From Euryodendron excelsum (lineage: Eukaryota; Streptophyta; Magnoliopsida; Ericales; Pentaphylacaceae), in NCBI GenBank assembly GCA_033060915.1, contig CM065390.1:15615001-15679000 (forward strand): DNA of 64,000 bases. The letters run 5' to 3'. The notes beneath the pieces are model-generated. The model saw only the letters and a list, made by a program, of their open reading frames with translations. It did not search any database and was not told where the DNA came from. Every line of letters starts with the position of its first letter. Position 1 is the stretch's first letter. Shown piece by piece: positions 11,700-24,608 of the stretch. The position numbers were made by a program, and so were the translations under genes.

Positions 11700-13040
11700 T
11701 ATTGAGGAAGAGTCTAAACCGGTGCGTCAAATGTAACGCGTTTAAATCCCAACATGAAAGAAGTTGTGAGAGGAGAAGTACTGAAGCTTCTTAATGCGGG
11801 TATCATATACCCCATCTCTAATTCAAAGTGGGTTAGTCCAACCTAAGTTGTTCTTAAGAAATCTAAAGTCATGGTAATTCAAAATGAGAAAAATAAACTA
11901 GAGCCCATTAGGATTCAAATTGGGTGGCACATGTGTATTGATTACGGTCGAACGAATATTGTTACTAGAAAAGACCACTTCCCACTCCCATTCTTTGACC
12001 AAGTCTTAGAACGAGTGGCAAGACGAGCCTTTTACTGTTTTCTAAATGGGTACTCTCGGTACAATCAAATTGAAATTGCTCTAGAAGATCAGGATAAAAC
12101 GACTTTCACATGTTCTTTTGGTACTTATGCTTACAAAAGAATGCCTTTTGGCTTGTGCAATACATTGGCCACCTTTAAAAGGTACATGATGAGTGTCTTT
12201 AATGATATGATAGAGAGATTCTTGGAGATTTGCATGGATGATTTTTCTGTGTACGAAGATACCTATGAGAGTTGTTTGGAACACCTCGAGAAGATATTAG
12301 AAAGATGTGAGGAGAGTAACCTTGTCCTAAACTAGAAAAAGTGTCACTTCATGGTGACCCAAGGTATATTGCTTGGGCACATCATGTCTAGTAAGGGGAT
12401 TGAGGTAGATAAAGCAAAAGTTGAACTGATCCAGAAACTATCTACTCCTAGAATTGTCAAAGACATTCAATCTTTCTTTGGGCATGCTAGTTTCTACAGG
12501 TGATTTATAATAGGATTTAGTGTCATCTCTAGTCCAATGTGCTATCTATTGTCAAAATACGTTTCATTTGAATGGACGTCTGAATACCAAGAAGCTTTCG
12601 ACAAGCTTAAAGAGCTGTTGACAACTGCACCTATCATTTAGTCACCCGATTGATCATCATCTTTTGAGTTGATAAGTGATACTAATGATTATGCTATAGG
12701 AGCAATTTTGGGGCAGACAGTGGACAAGAAACTCTACGTTATCTACTATGCAAGCAAAACCTTGTATGAACCTAATTGAACTATACCATAACTAAAAAGG
12801 AACTCCTTGGTGTCATTTTTTCATTAGTTAAATTTCGATTATATTTGGTGGGGTTATTAGTCATCATATACATTGACCATTCTACACTAAAATACCTATT
12901 AACCAAGCTTGATGCAAAACCACGCCTCATTTGTTGGATTCTTTTATTGCAAGAGTTTTACATTGAAATTCAAAACAAGAAAGGGGTAGAGAATGTAGTT
13001 ATTGATCATTTGTCATGGTTCCCAACTGATGTGGAAGCCA
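11700..13040 (+). pseudogene. Athila-like reverse transcriptase and RNase H
   Basis: RT blocks include the entry segment (NAGIIYPISNSKWVSPT), CIDYGRTN..., GYSRYNQIEIA, the MPFGLCNTLATF block and the catalytic MDDFSVY (near 12235). The thumb and connection follow (FFGHASFYR, EWTSEYQEAF), then RNase H (ISDTNDYAIGAILGQ, ITKKELLGVIFSL, YIDHSTLKYLL). At least five in-frame stops are visible (for example 12333, 12502, 12640, 12651 and 12777), some of them CGA or CAA codons changed to TGA or TAA. The longest open piece is 11871-12335. It is not functional. Confidence 0.85.
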
Positions 13041-14721
13041 AAGATACTCTCCCTATCAATGAGTTTTTTCTGGATGAGCATTTTTTCCAAATCCAAGTAC
13101 TTTTTCAAGCAACTGTTCCATGGTTTGCTGATATAGCCAACTTTTTGGCTACTGACAAGATACCATTACACTGGTCTTATTTAGATAAACAAAAATTCTT
13201 CAGAAATATAAGATGTTTCTTCTTGGATGATCCGTACTTGTTCAAGAACTGAATAAAACAAATAAGTGGTCGTTGTGTTCCCTACAATGAGTTTCATTCT
13301 ATCATGAAGTTCTGTCACTCCCATGCATGCAGTGACCATTTTAGTTCTAAAAAGACAGTTGCAAAGATATTGCAATTTGGTTTATATTGGTCCACCATGT
13401 TTTGTGATGTTCACAACTTTTTGCACATCCTATGATAAGTGTCAACGTCTAGGAAGTTTGACTAGAAGGCACACGATGTCCCTCAACCCCATTCTTACTT
13501 TTGAGATATTTGATTGTTGGGATATTGATTTCATGATGGGACCGTTCCCTAGTTCGTTTGGATTCCTTTACATTCTTGTGGCTATTGATTATGTGTTTAA
13601 ATGGGTGAAGGCCTTTACTTCTCGTACCAATGACCACTGCGTTGTGGTTAAGTTCTTAAAAGAGAACATCTTTTCTCACTTTGATATGCCTCGTTGACTC
13701 GCTTCGAAAATTACAAAATAGAGTTAGTACCCCGCAAAAGTACGGGGGTCGCGATGAAGTATAAACCGATAATCCGGTATCGTTCTCTCCCAAGGGACCT
13801 AGCCAAATATAGGCTCTAGCACTCAATTCACATTAATTTAGCCTAGGATCGAATTGCAATTATGTGGAAAATTGGATCTAAAATAAAAAGAAAAATAAAA
13901 TGACCGAAAATCTTTAGGTTTTTGAAGGGGTTTTGATTTACTAAACTAGTGCAATGAAAATTCAAGCAACTAACTAGGCAATTGATTTAAATGTAAAGTA
14001 ATTAAAATGGAAAGCTTGGATGTGATTGATTCAATCCACCAATTCACAACAAGAATTTCAATAGAGGATTTTTATAACTCAAATCAAGAATCACACCGTG
14101 GATTCTTGATTCGGAATATTTTGACCGTAAAACCTTGAGTTCATATTTAGTTGAGTGTAGGGATTAAACCAATTAATAGAACCCTAGAAGCAAACATTAT
14201 AAATGTGCAAAATTTATACCAATTGTTGAATTGTGCATAAATATTACCAAATGAGTTATGAATCTAAGTTTTCGAACAAATCCAACACCCAACCAAATAG
14301 AACTATACAAATCTATGAATAAAACTTTGAAGTTCATGAATCCCCATTGAAATACTTGAAAATCCTTGGTGGATCTTCATAATCACACCCAAGAGATGTT
14401 TAGCTACTAGAATTCATAATAAAGAGCATAAATGAAGGTAAATCTAACATTAAACTAAGTAAAACTAGTGTTTGGTTGCTAAGAAAGTGAGAGAAAATGG
14501 CAAGAAAGTGAAGGAAAATAAATTAAAATGTAAGAAAGTTACAATTTTTACTCCTACATTAACATTACAAACATAAATCTAAGCTAAAATACACAAAAAC
14601 ACAAAAACCAGCCTTGGAGGAGCTTTTCACACCACCCCCTTGGCTGCTACAAACCCAAAAAAATCTTCCTCTCCCTCATTTTTTCGAACAACAAAGCTTT
14701 TAAGCTTCAGATCTGTATTGA

Positions 14722-14985
14722 CCGATCGATCGGCACTGTTCACCGATCGATCGGCCGATCGAACGGTGATTGTAGCGTTCGATCGATCAATTTCACTGTT
14801 TTTACTGTTCACGGGTACTGTTCACCGATCGATCAGTCACTTTCACTGATCGATCGGCCACTGTTCATGATCAATCGGGCACTGTTCACCGATAGATCGG
14901 TCACTGTGCATCGGTCGATCGGCCAATCGATCGGTAAATCACCCTCTTTGAAGTTTGACAAACCAATCGATCGGGTACTATTCAT
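14722..14985. repeat. Array of CCGATCGATCGG palindromes
   Basis: Exact CCGATCGATCGG occurs at 14722-14733 and 14743-14754. About eight one- or two-base variants follow up to 14985, alternating with CACTGTTCA spacers. Confidence 0.85.
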
Positions 14986-15325
14986 CCCTCCACTTTGAAG
15001 CTTGATTTTGACCACCTTAGAGGCCGATTCAGCCGATGCACATTAGAGGACAAATTGTAGCTCTTGAAGTCTTCTTTCCAATGACACAAAAATCAGCTCA
15101 ATCGGACATCGAAGTAAAAAGATATGACCCAAATACCAAGACATGTCTGAATTTTCCTGAACAAATTACTCGCCTTGAACCTGCTTTGATTATTCTTGCT
15201 TTCTTTTTGCCTTTATTAGCTTATATAACCTAAAAAACACATACAAACATACTCAAACAAATATCTAACTAAAATGAGATAATTAATTACAATATAAGTC
15301 TAATAAAGTACAAATTAAGGGCTTA

Positions 15326-15350
15326 TGATTACACTCTTGGGGTGTAATCA
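15326..15350. repeat. Terminal hairpin of the solo LTR
   Basis: TGATTACAC and GTGTAATCA are perfect 9-bp inverted arms around a 7-bp loop at the LTR end. A similar small hairpin (GTACT...AGTAC) opens the LTR at 18431. Confidence 0.8.
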
Positions 15351-16050
15351 CTCGTGCTATCATTAATGATGGTGGCACTCACTTTTGTAATAAACATGTT
15401 GGAATGTTAATGTAAAATTATAGGGTCGTTTACAAAGTTAGTACACCTTATCATCCTCAAACTAGTGGCTAAGTTGAGTTAGCTAACCGGGAGATTAAGC
15501 ACATTCTTGAGAAAATTGTTAATCGTAATCGTAAAGACTAGTCTTTAAGGTTAATGGATATACTCTGGGCTTATAGAACTACTTATAAAACTGTGTTAGG
15601 TGCTTCTCTTTACAGGCTTGTGTATGGAAAATCATGTCACCTTCCGGTAAAAATTAAGCACAAAGCCTATTGGGCCATTCACCAATTTAATGAGAACATA
15701 GATGCGGTCGGTCAAACTAGGAAGCTACAACTCAATGAACTTGAGGAACTCCGAAATAATGCCTATGAGAATGCAAAGATCTCTAAGGTCAAGATAAAAA
15801 CATTCTATGACTAACACATCCTTCGTAAGTCTTTTCATGTCTGTCAAAAAGTATTGCTTTACAATTCCTAGTTACACTTGTTTCCAAGCAAATTGAAGAG
15901 TAAGTAGTCTGGACCTTATCTGGTAAGAGATGTGTCACTTCACGGAGCGGTAGAAATTGAGAATTCCAGCAAAGAAAATGTTTTTAAAGTCAATGGGCAA
16001 AGATTGAAGCCATACTTGGAGAACTTTGTAAGCTTGATTGAAAGTGTGCA

Positions 16051-18430
16051 TCTTATGGATCCACCATTGCTTGAGTAGAAGCAACACCCAGTTAGTTTAG
16101 TCTATTTATTTGGTTTGATAGCTCGTTTATCTTTAGTTGGAGGGAAGGGACCTTTCTTCCCCCCGTGTTTGTCTCCCACCCTTTCCCTTCCTTTTTTTCA
16201 TCTCGCGGTCGTGATTGTTATCTAGTTAGGGGGGAAGGCCATGTTCATTTTTTTGTTATTTGGTTCATCATTTTTTGTTATTTATTTTGATTTTGATATT
16301 TGTCTTTGTGACCAGCAGACGTTAAAGAACTAGATAGTGTCATGACTTCTCATATAGATAGTCGAATGCTTACATTTACATGTTGTATCTTCCGGATATT
16401 TACATTTGATATCAGGGGCGAGATAATTCGCTGTGTAAAGATGGTGAGGAGAGTTGAGCTCCAAGAGGAACAACCTCAACCTTTTACTAGTTGCAGTACT
16501 TTGCCCAGTAAGAAAAGAGAAAATAGACTAAATAGATGTCACCGTTGTGTTAGACACACAGGTGTGGATAAAAATTACAAAGTAAGTAACCGATTAATGT
16601 TAGGAATCAGATGGTTTATCTAGATAATATTAAAGGGCGAGTAAATGCTGAGGCATTGAGATGCCTTGAAATCATCAGAACGGTAGACTATCATGATTTT
16701 GATGTTAAAAATTTGGCTCGACTTTATAATTGATTATTTTTCATAGGGTGTGTTATGCTTAAGTATTTTATTTGAGTGTTTATCTTTTTTTGTAAATATG
16801 ACTAACATTTATTTTGTAGATATTTTATATCTTCCAAAAACAAAAACAAAAACAAAAATATGCGCAAGACTGAGGAGCGTACAATTTGAATGCACTTGAG
16901 ATATACAAAAAAAGTTTACGTATCTTTTATAATTGTATACAGTTTTATGTAAAATGCCAATGTGAATTTGGGGATTTGTTGAACCATGTTTTCATTCACC
17001 TTAGCACAATTTTTGTTTTGTTATTTCTGTTTAATACAATTGTAATATTTTATCTTAACACATAGAAAGAGACTATTTTACATCACTTATTATCATATCA
17101 TGATAAGTTTAGTATTTTTATATATTGTACAATTATTCTTACAAAAGTGAAAATTTTTTACCAAGTGAGCTATAAAACTAATCACATCTTTTGAAGTGTT
17201 TACATTTACTCTTGATAAATTTTTTCCACATTACTCTTTCAATAACTCCATTATATTTGTATTTAACTCAATTATTTTAATTTATACGGTAATTGAATAT
17301 GTTGAATTCTTAGAATTTTAAGTTATTGTGCACTTTCAAAAATAAATCGAAACTATCTTTGATCTTTTGAGCCACAGATTTCTTTATTGACATAATTTCC
17401 TTTGAACCATCTTTTAAGTCTATCTTTTTTTTTGTTTCTTGCTACTTATATCATTGCTAAAATTTTGTCTCTAAATATGAAAATATAAGTATCTTTACTT
17501 GTGCAAGTTGAATTGATAAAGGAGGTAATTTATTTGCAATATGAAAAAAAAAATTTAGCAACGAAGAAAAGTAAAGAAAAAACCAAAGGAAAAAGGGAAG
17601 CACCAAAGGAAAAAAAAGAATAAGAGGTTGGTTGTTAAAAAAAAAAATCATATCTAATCAAATGAAATAAAAAAATTGAAGGTATGTATTCATTGATCAA
17701 TTCATGCTTTGATCACACATGTTTTGAGCCTTTTTATTCTTTCTTTCTCCTAAACTTATATCTCATGGCCAAATTATAACTTGAACAAAGTGCTCGAAGA
17801 TTTGATGTGTACATTGTTTGCTCATTTACTTCGTAGAGAATTCACTTATCAGTTGCTTGTGTGATTTTAATATTGAGTATTTTTTTCATGGAGCTATGCC
17901 AAGTCGCCTCTCAGTTTATATATTTATTTCATTTTTTTTATAATTGTCTGTTTTGATTTTTCATTATATTTACTTTTTTACAAGGACAACCGATGTGAGA
18001 TGCATATGTTCTTTCTTTCTGAGAGAATATCCGATGAGGTTGAATCAAAACTTAAAGAATGTATTTGTGGTTTTATGTTGTAATATTTTTCTTATCATGT
18101 AATGATCACATGCACACAAAAGCTTCTCATATATTGTTTTAAAACATTATCTTGCTTGTATATTAATGCGTAAGGTATATAGAATATGCTTGTGTTTTGA
18201 TACATATAATATTTTTTCTCATTATCCTTACTTGCATGGCACATTTTGATGTTTGTGGATACCATCACTGGAAACCCTCACCAGACACCACCATCCACTA
18301 AGGATAACCTAGAAATTTAAAGGTTTGGTGCATATGCTAAATACACTTGTGATCCTTACGAAAGTAGAACCTATCTTTTTCAGTGTGCTTATTTGTTTTG
18401 CTAGGAACTAGCAAAAGTTTAATTGAGGGG
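16051..18430 (+). other. Athila-like element, post-integrase region
   Basis: About 2.4 kb of AT-rich sequence between integrase and the 3' LTR. A 93-codon open frame at 16342-16623 has no recognisable domain. Other members of the lineage can carry an env-like ORF here; none can be recognised. A polypurine tract (GAGGGG, 18425-18430) closes the region. Confidence 0.5.
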
Positions 18431-20150
18431 TGCGATTGTACTCTAAAAAAGTACAATTGAAATTCCTAAGTGCAGACTAATGTTAATTATTATTTGTGTG
18501 TTATTTATTATTTTTATATAAATGTTGTATTTTTCATGTTTTAAACGTTTTGAGCAGATTTAAAGATAAAATTAAGCAAAGTGAAATAATGTAATGTACA
18601 TTATCTATATGAGTGAGTGTTTATATTATATTATATATATATATTATAATATATAGTTTACTTTAATATTATATTATATCTTATTATTATACTTATTATA
18701 ATATATATATATATATATATATATGTGCGCGTGTGTGTGCATGTGTTCAAACCAATGATTCATTGAAATGAATCATTGCAATCAAAAGTAAATGGCCGAC
18801 AAGGCCATTTGGCTATTGCTGATTGTGAGACATAAAAAAACAATGACCATTGTTGATTGTGGGACACAAGAAGATAATGAAAAGAACAAAGAATAAAAAA
18901 CTTCTCATCTTCGGCAATGAAAGGGAGAGTAGAGGGAGAAGAAGAGAGCAGAGAGGAAAGAGCTTCGGCAGAGAGTTTTATCCAATTGTTTCCTTTCTTA
19001 GGGTTAGATTTTCAGTTAGTTTGTTAGTTGCTTTTCAGTCAAATAATGTTTCCTTTCAGTCTTTTCTTTATCGTTATTTTGCTGTAATAAATTTTTTTAT
19101 TTATGAAGTTATTTTTCAAGATATATCTTTTTAGTATCATGAGTAGCTAGTTTTATTCTTAGAGCCAATTGTGAAGATCATCTGAGAATCTTGGAATATC
19201 AATGGAGGTAACTGAGTCTTCATTATTTTATCTTTAAAATCTTTCAATTTTTGGTAATTAAATTCTAGATCTTTGCGAAAACTTAGATTCTTCACTAAAT
19301 TTGGTAATTTCTATTCACAAATTTTAGTTTGGTATAGTTATTGTACAAATTGATGGTATGAATCTATGACTTTAATTTTATTATTCTAGATTTAATTATT
19401 ATTAAAATTTTGTTTTAATAGCTTAATCTTCCGAATCGAAGGCTTCAGACGAAACCAATGATTTGAGTTACAAAACTTCCATTAGAATTTTAGATAAATC
19501 AAGTGATCGGATCATTTGGATCCAAGACTATTTTATTTAATTTAATTAAAGTCTCGCTCTACAACCATCAATCCTCACAAATTAAACTATTTTTTTTTTG
19601 TTATTATTTTCTGCAATAATTATCCAATTCTTATCAGTACTTTTCAAGGTGAAATTCAAACAGGTTGACTTAGGTTGCAACTGAAACTGTTGTAACACTA
19701 CAGTGTTTAGCATAATTTAGTCAGTATCTAATCTTTTACCAGAATTTTAGCATTTAATTTTGTATATTTTAATATCTGTTCCCTGTAAATCAACTCTGGT
19801 CTTACTGAATTTTATTTACTGCTTCGCCGCACTTACACTTGAGTATTAATAGATTATCATATCATGTTCTTAGTCAGTTACTTGAATGCCTAAGTGTGGT
19901 TAAGCTGCTTAATAGTGTATTTAAATTGCTTGAATCAACAGTTACAGTTCTACAATATTTTTTTATTTATTTTTGTGTCGATTAATAAGTCATAGGTGCC
20001 AATAATCGGAATTTGAGTTGATCTTGGAATTTTATCATAGTTACTCTGATCCAAGTTTAACCCTTAGGTTAAGTTTCTCCAAGAAGCTAATCTAGGGTAG
20101 TGTTTAGCTAGTGAGGCTAATTTTTAATTAATTTCTTAAGCAAAAAACAA
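18431..20150 (+). repeat. Probable 3' LTR of the Athila-like element (right end approximate)
   Basis: The TG directly after the polypurine tract begins a sequence with a short hairpin (GATTGTACT...AGTACAATT). Inside it are a TA-rich microsatellite (18620-18725) and, from 18890 on, a purine-rich leader like those in LTRs. The 5' LTR is not in the window, so the end cannot be fixed by comparison. Confidence 0.4.
18620..18740. repeat. TA-rich microsatellite
   Basis: Imperfect TATTA/TATA tract ending in a perfect (AT)n run of about 24 bp, then alternating TG/CG. Confidence 0.9.
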
Positions 20151-20185
20151 ACTTGTGGTTTTTTAAAAATTGGGTTAATTATTCT

Positions 20186-20683
20186 TTGCACTTATGCTTT
20201 ACACTAAAATTTATTTTAGGACTTCTATTTTTTTTTATACCAATTAAGTCTTTGTAATTTTAATTTGTTGCAATGTCAACTTTTTCTTAACACTTACTTG
20301 CAAAATAAATAAAAAATTAACACATGACAAACATGTGACCTTTTTTAAGGAGTAAAAATATATAAAAAAATCCAACCATTCCCCTAATAATTTGCCACAA
20401 TTCTCTCGCAAATCTCTTCACAATCATGAGTGTAATGAACTCTATGATGTATATAATTTAATTGGACCTTCTATAAATGTTCCAAATGGACTCATCTGTA
20501 GTACATGTGAGTCTTTGGGCAAGAGAGTCCATGTGCATGTCCCATTTGAAATTTTTTTTTTTATCTATTTTTTTAAATAAAAGTTAGCAGAAGTTGTTAT
20601 TGCAACAAATTCAAATTGTAAGTGCTTAATTCATACAAATACAAATAAAAATCTTGACATAAAATTAGTGGCAAGTGCAGCCG
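20186..20683. mobile_element. Fold-back element with terminal inverted repeats of about 100 bp
   Basis: The left arm (from TTGCACTT, through CACTAAAATTTATTTT and AATTTGTTGCAATG) is the reverse complement, with mismatches, of the right arm (20590-20683, ending AAGTGCAG). The middle has no coding. It is most like a non-autonomous Mutator-type or MITE fold-back; class and exact ends are uncertain. Confidence 0.6.
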
Positions 20684-21029
20684 TTAAAAGTGTTCTTTTT
20701 TTTTTTAACTAATCGATGTCTAGACTTGCTTGTGTGAACTTTGACTAAAAGGAAGGGGGTTAAACGTTAGCACATTACACTTGGAGGAAGGAGTATAACG
20801 TTCTTTCTTAATTGTTGGCGTATCTGTTTGCTCTTATTGCTTTTGAGTTATTTCTCTTTGTAAATAGACATAAGAAAGATTTCTTGTTCGAGCATTACCA
20901 ACAGATTCATTGATTAATAAAGAGTACCTTCTCCTCCGTTTTCAGGTCATTACATTCCTCAGCTTTCTCAAGTTATAATCCGGGCGAACAAAGGCAACAA
21001 GAGCCCGGTTATTAATTTCAAAGGTTTCT

Positions 21030-21222
21030 TGGTACGTTAACATATATGATTTTAAAAAAAAATAGTATTCTTTTAAAAAATTTATTAAAAAAATCTCATT
21101 AAAATAATGTGATAATAATATTTTTGTAATTAAAAACTATTATAATAAATATTTTATTTTAAAATGAATGACACTTCCTTAGCTACATTATTCTAGTAAA
21201 AAAATTTGTATGAACTATATGT
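21030..21222 (-). mobile_element. MITE family M, copy a
   Basis: Member of a roughly 170-bp non-autonomous family whose consensus runs from about AATGCTATACAAACA, through AAAACACTTATCATGATG and TTTTAATTACAAAAAT, to CACATCATTCTGGTAGAATTTT and ends near ATAGCATT. This copy is in reverse orientation and lies in an SCPL intron. Confidence 0.6.
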
Positions 21223-21255
21223 TAATTTGCACACCATTACCATGTAAGTACATAT

Positions 21256-21405
21256 ATGGGTAATGTTGTATAAACAAAAATTCATACAAGATTTTCAACC
21301 AAAATAATGTGTCTTGATGAGAGTCTTGCACTTTAAAACAAAATACCAAGCATAATGACTTTAATTTACAAAATTATTAGTGTTACATCATTCTGGTGAG
21401 TGCAT
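21256..21405 (+). mobile_element. MITE family M, copy b
   Basis: Forward copy starting TAATGTTGTATAAACA; contains ATAATGACTTTAATTTAC and TTACATCATTCTGGTG. The 3' end is truncated against copy c. Confidence 0.6.
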
Positions 21406-21409
21406 ATGG

Positions 21410-21592
21410 GTAAGGAAAATGCTATTCTTACAAAATTTGAATACAAAATGATGTGGCAGTAGTAGTGATAGTGACAGTTTTGTAATTAAAAGTCATATGG
21501 TGAGTGTTTATTTTGAAGTGAAAGATTCTCATTAATATACATTATTTTATATCGAAATTTTGTATGAATTTTTTTTAAATATAACATTACCT
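21410..21592 (-). mobile_element. MITE family M, copy c
   Basis: Reverse copy adjoining copy b: AATGCTATTCTTACA at one end, TAACATTACC at the other, with TTTTGTAATTAAAAGTCAT inside. Confidence 0.65.
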
Positions 21593-21597
21593 GATAA

Positions 21598-21795
21598 GTA
21601 CTGATATACAAACTAAAAATTCATAGAGAATTTATCACAAGAATAATGTAGGTGAATGACAACCATTTACTTTAAGACAAAACACTAATATGATGGATTT
21701 TAATTACAAAAATGTCACTGTCATATAACGTTGGTGAGATTTTTTGGTACAATTTTGTTTTTTTGTTTTTTGTTTTTGAAGAGTAGCATTTTCGG
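21598..21795 (+). mobile_element. MITE family M, copy d
   Basis: Forward copy with ATATACAAACTAAAAATTC, TTTTAATTACAAAAATGTC and a terminal TAGCATTT. It is the fourth copy in 770 bp. Confidence 0.6.
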
Positions 21796-23099
21796 ATGTA
21801 TATTGTCCATCGATACCTCAAAAATACAACCCATAGACAATAACTTTTAACTCTTATTTTTTTATATGCTAACTATATTGTTTGATGATATAATCATTTC
21901 CTTCTTCTTCTTCGTCGTCTTCTTGATTTGATTGAGTAGCTAGGCAATGCCATTCTTGATGACTATTACAATCAAATTGGTGAGTTCGAATTCTGGTTGA
22001 ACCATGGTGTCATGTTAGATTCTTCAAACGAGGCTCTAAACAGAGCCTGCTCAAATAGCACAGTTACATCTCCTTCGGATGATTCTCATTCTTTCACTCC
22101 ACTAAAGATTGGGTTAATCAACCCTTACAGCATGTACCACAACAACTGCCCTGAAATAATGACTGGTACTCTTTGGTCGAACTTGAGGAGGAATAATCCA
22201 CTAGTAAATGTTTATGATGTCCATTCTTGCTCTTCACCATCACTCACCAATTGGTTTCTTTTGCTTCTTATTTGATTTTATTTGTCTTCCTCCATGATTT
22301 TGAAACATTATCTATATATGCTTACTTTCAAATCAAAGATGACATATATATAATCTGTGTCGATCGATAAGTATTGGATAGTTTGATATGTATTGATACG
22401 CCTAACCTAACAGGTTAATGTTTTTTTTGGTATTCTAATAGAAAGTTCTATTTAACCCACAGAAAAGAAAAGAAAAGAAAAGAATCACAACTTGTGCTAA
22501 TAAGTTCTTTTTAATTCAAGATTATTGGATTTGATATCATTTTTGTTTTTGTTTTTGTTTTTGTGTTTTGTTTTGTTTTTTTTTTTTTTTTTTCATGTTT
22601 TCAGAAAACAAAACCAATGAAAACTTCATTGTTTTTTGTTAAAAAAAAAAAAAAAAAGGAAACATAAAAATACCATCGTTTTTACATCACTTTCATTTTC
22701 GTATGAAGACTAACTTTATTTTGTTGTTATTAAAACTGAGGTGTTTTTAAAAACGATGGGATAGTGGGAGGTGTCTGCTCTCTTACATATGTTGAAATTT
22801 GCCAACTTAGGATTGACGTAGACTCTTATAGCAATTAATCCTTGTTTTATTATTTTCATTAATTAACATTGAAACACAGCAACCATTTACGCTTGGAGGG
22901 AACAGTGGGACGTGCAAGGTGAAGTACACAAAAATGTACATGAATAACTCGGAAGTGCAGAAAGCTCTTCATGTAAACTCAGCTCAGATATATATCTCAT
23001 CCTTATGCAAGTTGCAGGTTCAATTCAAATCCACATTTGCTTATAATTGTTACCATTATTATTATATATGATTGGTTATGTGTAAAGTTATGCAATTGA

Positions 23100-24000
23100 C
23101 TTAAATTTAGTGCCAAGTCTTGTTTGATGTAATTTGGGCAATTGAGATATCTATTACAAGCATTCGGAAGGGATTCAGAAGGGATTTAAAACTTATTCAT
23201 CCGAGCTTGTGTTAAGAGAGACTTGTATGATACATCTTGACTGGTGAAGGAAACTTCGAGAGATCTTCGAAGGATGCCGAGAGATTTTGAGGGCAAAAAT
23301 AGTGCTCTAGTTGTAGAAAATGACTTCAAGGGACCCTCGCGGGATGTCAATGGAAAAAAATAATGAACATGGAAAATTTGGAATTGATCTCGAGGGTTGC
23401 TCGCTGGATCTTATGGGAGTGAACTGCGCGGATTCTGGATTCTTGAGAATCTCGCGTTAGGGTTTTTTTTGCCTATTTAAGGCTCAGCACACTTTCCCAG
23501 ACCTAGATGTGAGCCGCCATATTGAAAACTCTCAGAGAGAAGTGTTTCGCACCTTTCAAAAGGCTTAAACAGATCTTAGCAACAATTTTTTTCAACCCAA
23601 TTGAAGAGATCAAGAGTCTTGATGGAGTTCAATGCATGAAATCCGTTTTAAGGGGATCTGAACGGTGGTCAAGCATGGAGACGGTGAATCGTGAATATAA
23701 GTAAGGTCAAGACAATCATTAGATCGTGGAGTTGATAAGTTTGATTGTAAAGAGTCTTGTAACCATCTGAACAATGAGATATAGTACATGATTTTTGTCC
23801 AACAAAAGGAAAACGTGGCTTTTCTCCCATTTAAGGATTTCCACAGCAAAAAACTTGTGTGTTCTTGGTTGTATGATTTATTCTCTTTTTTATCTTGAAT
23901 TGTTCAATATTGCTTATAGTCATTACATCTTGAACTAATATTGTAGTGATTAGTCTCTTGAATAAAGCATCGACATAGATCTAATATTGTGTGGAGAGAA
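23100..24000 (+). mobile_element. LTR-like fragment (copia type), ends not defined
   Basis: It contains a TATTTAAGG promoter-like motif near 23474 and, about 350 bp later, a stretch around GTGGCTTTTCTCCCATTTAA like the R/U5 block of copia LTRs (memory-based). No duplication or internal domains were found. It interrupts an SCPL intron. Confidence 0.4.
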
Positions 24001-24608
24001 AAGAAAATGTAAAAGCTAAATTTAGTTTTTACTGCGTAAGAAAAATGAGAAGAAACTGACTATATATAATTTTTTGTCAAAAATGTTATTTTTTTTTAGT
24101 TTCTTACAATGTGAAATGAATATGTATTAATAAATTTATTTATATTTTTTTTTCTTTGACAAATTTAAGATTTCAAACATAACATTAAAAATTTAGATGG
24201 AAAAACACACGGTAGTGCAATGTAACTTTATTTGACAATGTGAAACTCATGTGAATCTTACATAGAACATAATTGGCGTTGACATGTCATTGTACCATCC
24301 GAAACCCATACCGTTTGTGACAACTGAACTAATTTGATTCTAATTAAAATGTTCACGGTCTAATTTGTCTCAATTGAAATTACAGGAATCAAATTGAAAC
24401 TCACCCAAAACTACAAGGACGAAATATAATTCAACCAAAATATATATTTCTTCCTCCCTAGTTATTTACAGCCTATATACATTGAGTTGTCGCCATAGTA
24501 GACTTGATATTTTGAGAGCCAGCAAAATCTATCCCTTGAGGCATAAACAACACTTATGCCATTGAAAACAAAATATTTACCTGCATTATTTGATGTGGTC
24601 TCTATAAT

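Larger units (their letters stand above)
13695..15350 (-). mobile_element. Solo LTR (probable Athila-type) within integrase
   Basis: It starts TGACTCGC, ends GTGTAATCA and is flanked by CTCGT (13690-13694 and 15351-15355). It interrupts integrase exactly between two codons. Read on the minus strand it opens with a hairpin and ends in a block around TACTTTTGCGGGGTACT, which resembles the ends of Athila LTRs, so minus orientation is preferred. It contains an array of CCGATCGATCGG palindromes at 14722-14985. No coding sequence is recognised. Confidence 0.85.
13100..16050 (+). pseudogene. Athila-like integrase, split by a solo LTR
   Basis: The zinc-binding part lies around 13255-13380 (HSHACS...C). 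The catalytic core begins WDIDFMMGPFPSSFGF, and the first segment stops at 13694 inside the codons for DMPR. The reading resumes after the insertion at 15356 with AIINDGGTHF, then YHPQTSG and the [11 protein letters not shown] and [11 protein letters not shown] blocks, and ends near 16050. The inserted 1656-bp LTR (13695-15350) carries a perfect CTCGT duplication. Further stops occur in both halves. No chromodomain is recognised, consistent with the Athila branch. Confidence 0.85.
9157..20150 (+). mobile_element. Athila-like Ty3/gypsy retrotransposon (host of the nest); right end uncertain
   Basis: Domain order is gag, protease, RT, RNase H, integrase, then a long post-integrase region, a polypurine tract (18425-18430) and an LTR start at 18431. 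RT carries MDDFSVY and protease carries DLGASVNLL, wording typical of the Athila branch (family knowledge). It is interrupted in gag by the Sirevirus-like element and in integrase by the solo LTR 13695-15350. Stops and frameshifts are scattered throughout. The 5' LTR and start of gag are left of the window, and the 3' LTR end is not defined. Confidence 0.7.

Noticed and set aside
16342..16623. env-like gene of the Athila element
   Set aside because: 93 codons with no signal peptide, membrane segment or family motif; the position alone is not enough.
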